The position numbers and the translations under genes are program-made. The notes below the pieces were generated by a model, which had not been told where the DNA came from, did no database searches, and saw nothing but the letters and a program-made list of their open reading frames with translations. 64,000 nt of DNA from Bacteroidales bacterium. GTDB lineage: Bacteria; Bacteroidota; Bacteroidia; Bacteroidales; UBA932. The stretch spans positions 52,388-116,387 of the forward strand of contig JAFRPW010000046.1 in assembly GCA_017428945.1 (NCBI GenBank), read 5' to 3'. Each line of letters opens with the position of its first letter. Positions within the stretch are counted from its first letter, which is position 1. Positions 63,839 to 64,000 of the stretch are shown piece by piece.

Positions 63839-64000
63839 ACAATGAAGAGTTTGATCCGGGCTCAGGATGAACGCTAGCGGCAGGCTTAACACATGCAAGT
63901 CGAGGGGCAGCGGGTTGTAGCAATACAATGCCGGCGACCGGCGAAAGGGTGAGTAACGCGTGAGCAACATGCCCGTAGGTGGAGGATAGTCGATGGAAAC
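63839..64000 (+). rRNA. 16S ribosomal RNA (5' part, cut by the window edge)
   Basis: Starts at AATGAAGAGTTTGATCC and continues GGATGAACGCTAGCGGCAGG, then CACATGCAAGTCGAGGGG, a pattern typical of Bacteroidales. The first base is placed by matching the E. coli 5' end. Base 63858 is G where the universal bacterial sequence has T. Confidence 0.97.

Overview
Organism: the window reads as a chromosome segment of a gut-type Bacteroidales bacterium (Bacteroidota). The grounds are the repeated promoter signature TTTG/TTG, a 19-20 bp spacer and TAnnTTTG; a SusC/SusD pair; an rnfBCDGEA operon; RicT; a GH109 enzyme; a T9SS C-terminal sorting tail; a histone-H1-like protein; and a Bacteroidales-like 16S rRNA 5' end. 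Base composition is moderately GC-rich except for one AT-richer island at about 13.3-16.3 kb. An uncultured relative of Rikenellaceae/Cryptobacteroides is possible, but that is inference.  Layout: 0.1-2.3 kb holds pgk and lgt (convergent). 2.3-8.3 kb is a TolC/adaptor/RND efflux operon with a PII-like accessory protein. 8.4-13.3 kb is housekeeping (trxA, an outer membrane protein, prenyl synthase, holB, ricT, trmB). 13.3-16.3 kb is an accessory island with a Fic protein, two orphan lipoproteins, a truncated gene and repeat-derived DNA; it ends in a second, degraded and divergent copy of the trmB 3' end. 16.4-20.7 kb carries merR, nif3-like, zinc-ribbon, dnaB and DUF3108 genes. 20.7-26.1 kb is rseC plus the complete Rnf complex, closed by a strong terminator. 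26.1-29.9 kb has an H1-like protein, tRNA-Arg, a secreted duplicated protein, a C4-dicarboxylate antiporter and a triplicated lipoprotein. 29.9-33.7 kb is a Wzz/Wza-type polysaccharide export pair. 33.8-36.3 kb couples a GH109 alpha-N-acetylgalactosaminidase with an N-acetylhexosamine-1-kinase-like enzyme. 36.4-38.4 kb has a COG0523 GTPase and a PorV-like protein. 38.5-38.9 kb is tRNA-Ser and a 52-bp tandem hairpin array. 39-41.3 kb encodes a membrane protein with ten DnaJ-type zinc motifs and a lipoprotein partner. 41.4-46.6 kb holds a CpsB-type phosphatase, a beta-barrel protein, DUF2147, a cyclophilin, a flippase and a split chromate transporter. 46.7-58.7 kb is a SusC/SusD locus with two Calx-beta-like lipoproteins, followed by a secreted subtilase with a T9SS tail and a second PorV-like protein. 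58.7-63.5 kb has GH20 hexosaminidase and GH2 beta-galactosidase, divergent. The window ends in an rRNA promoter, leader and the first 162 bases of 16S rRNA.  How the genes fit: GH109, GH20 and GH2 together suggest growth on host mucin-type glycans, with the NahK-like kinase trapping released amino sugar. SusC/D next to a surface-targeted protease suggests peptide uptake. Rnf and the dicarboxylate antiporter fit anaerobic fumarate-linked energy metabolism.  Most unusual items: the 10-motif zinc stack; the chimeric trmB with its displaced 3' remnant; palindromic repeats read through as protein in trmB and the nif3-like gene; and the subtilase/PorV-like pair.
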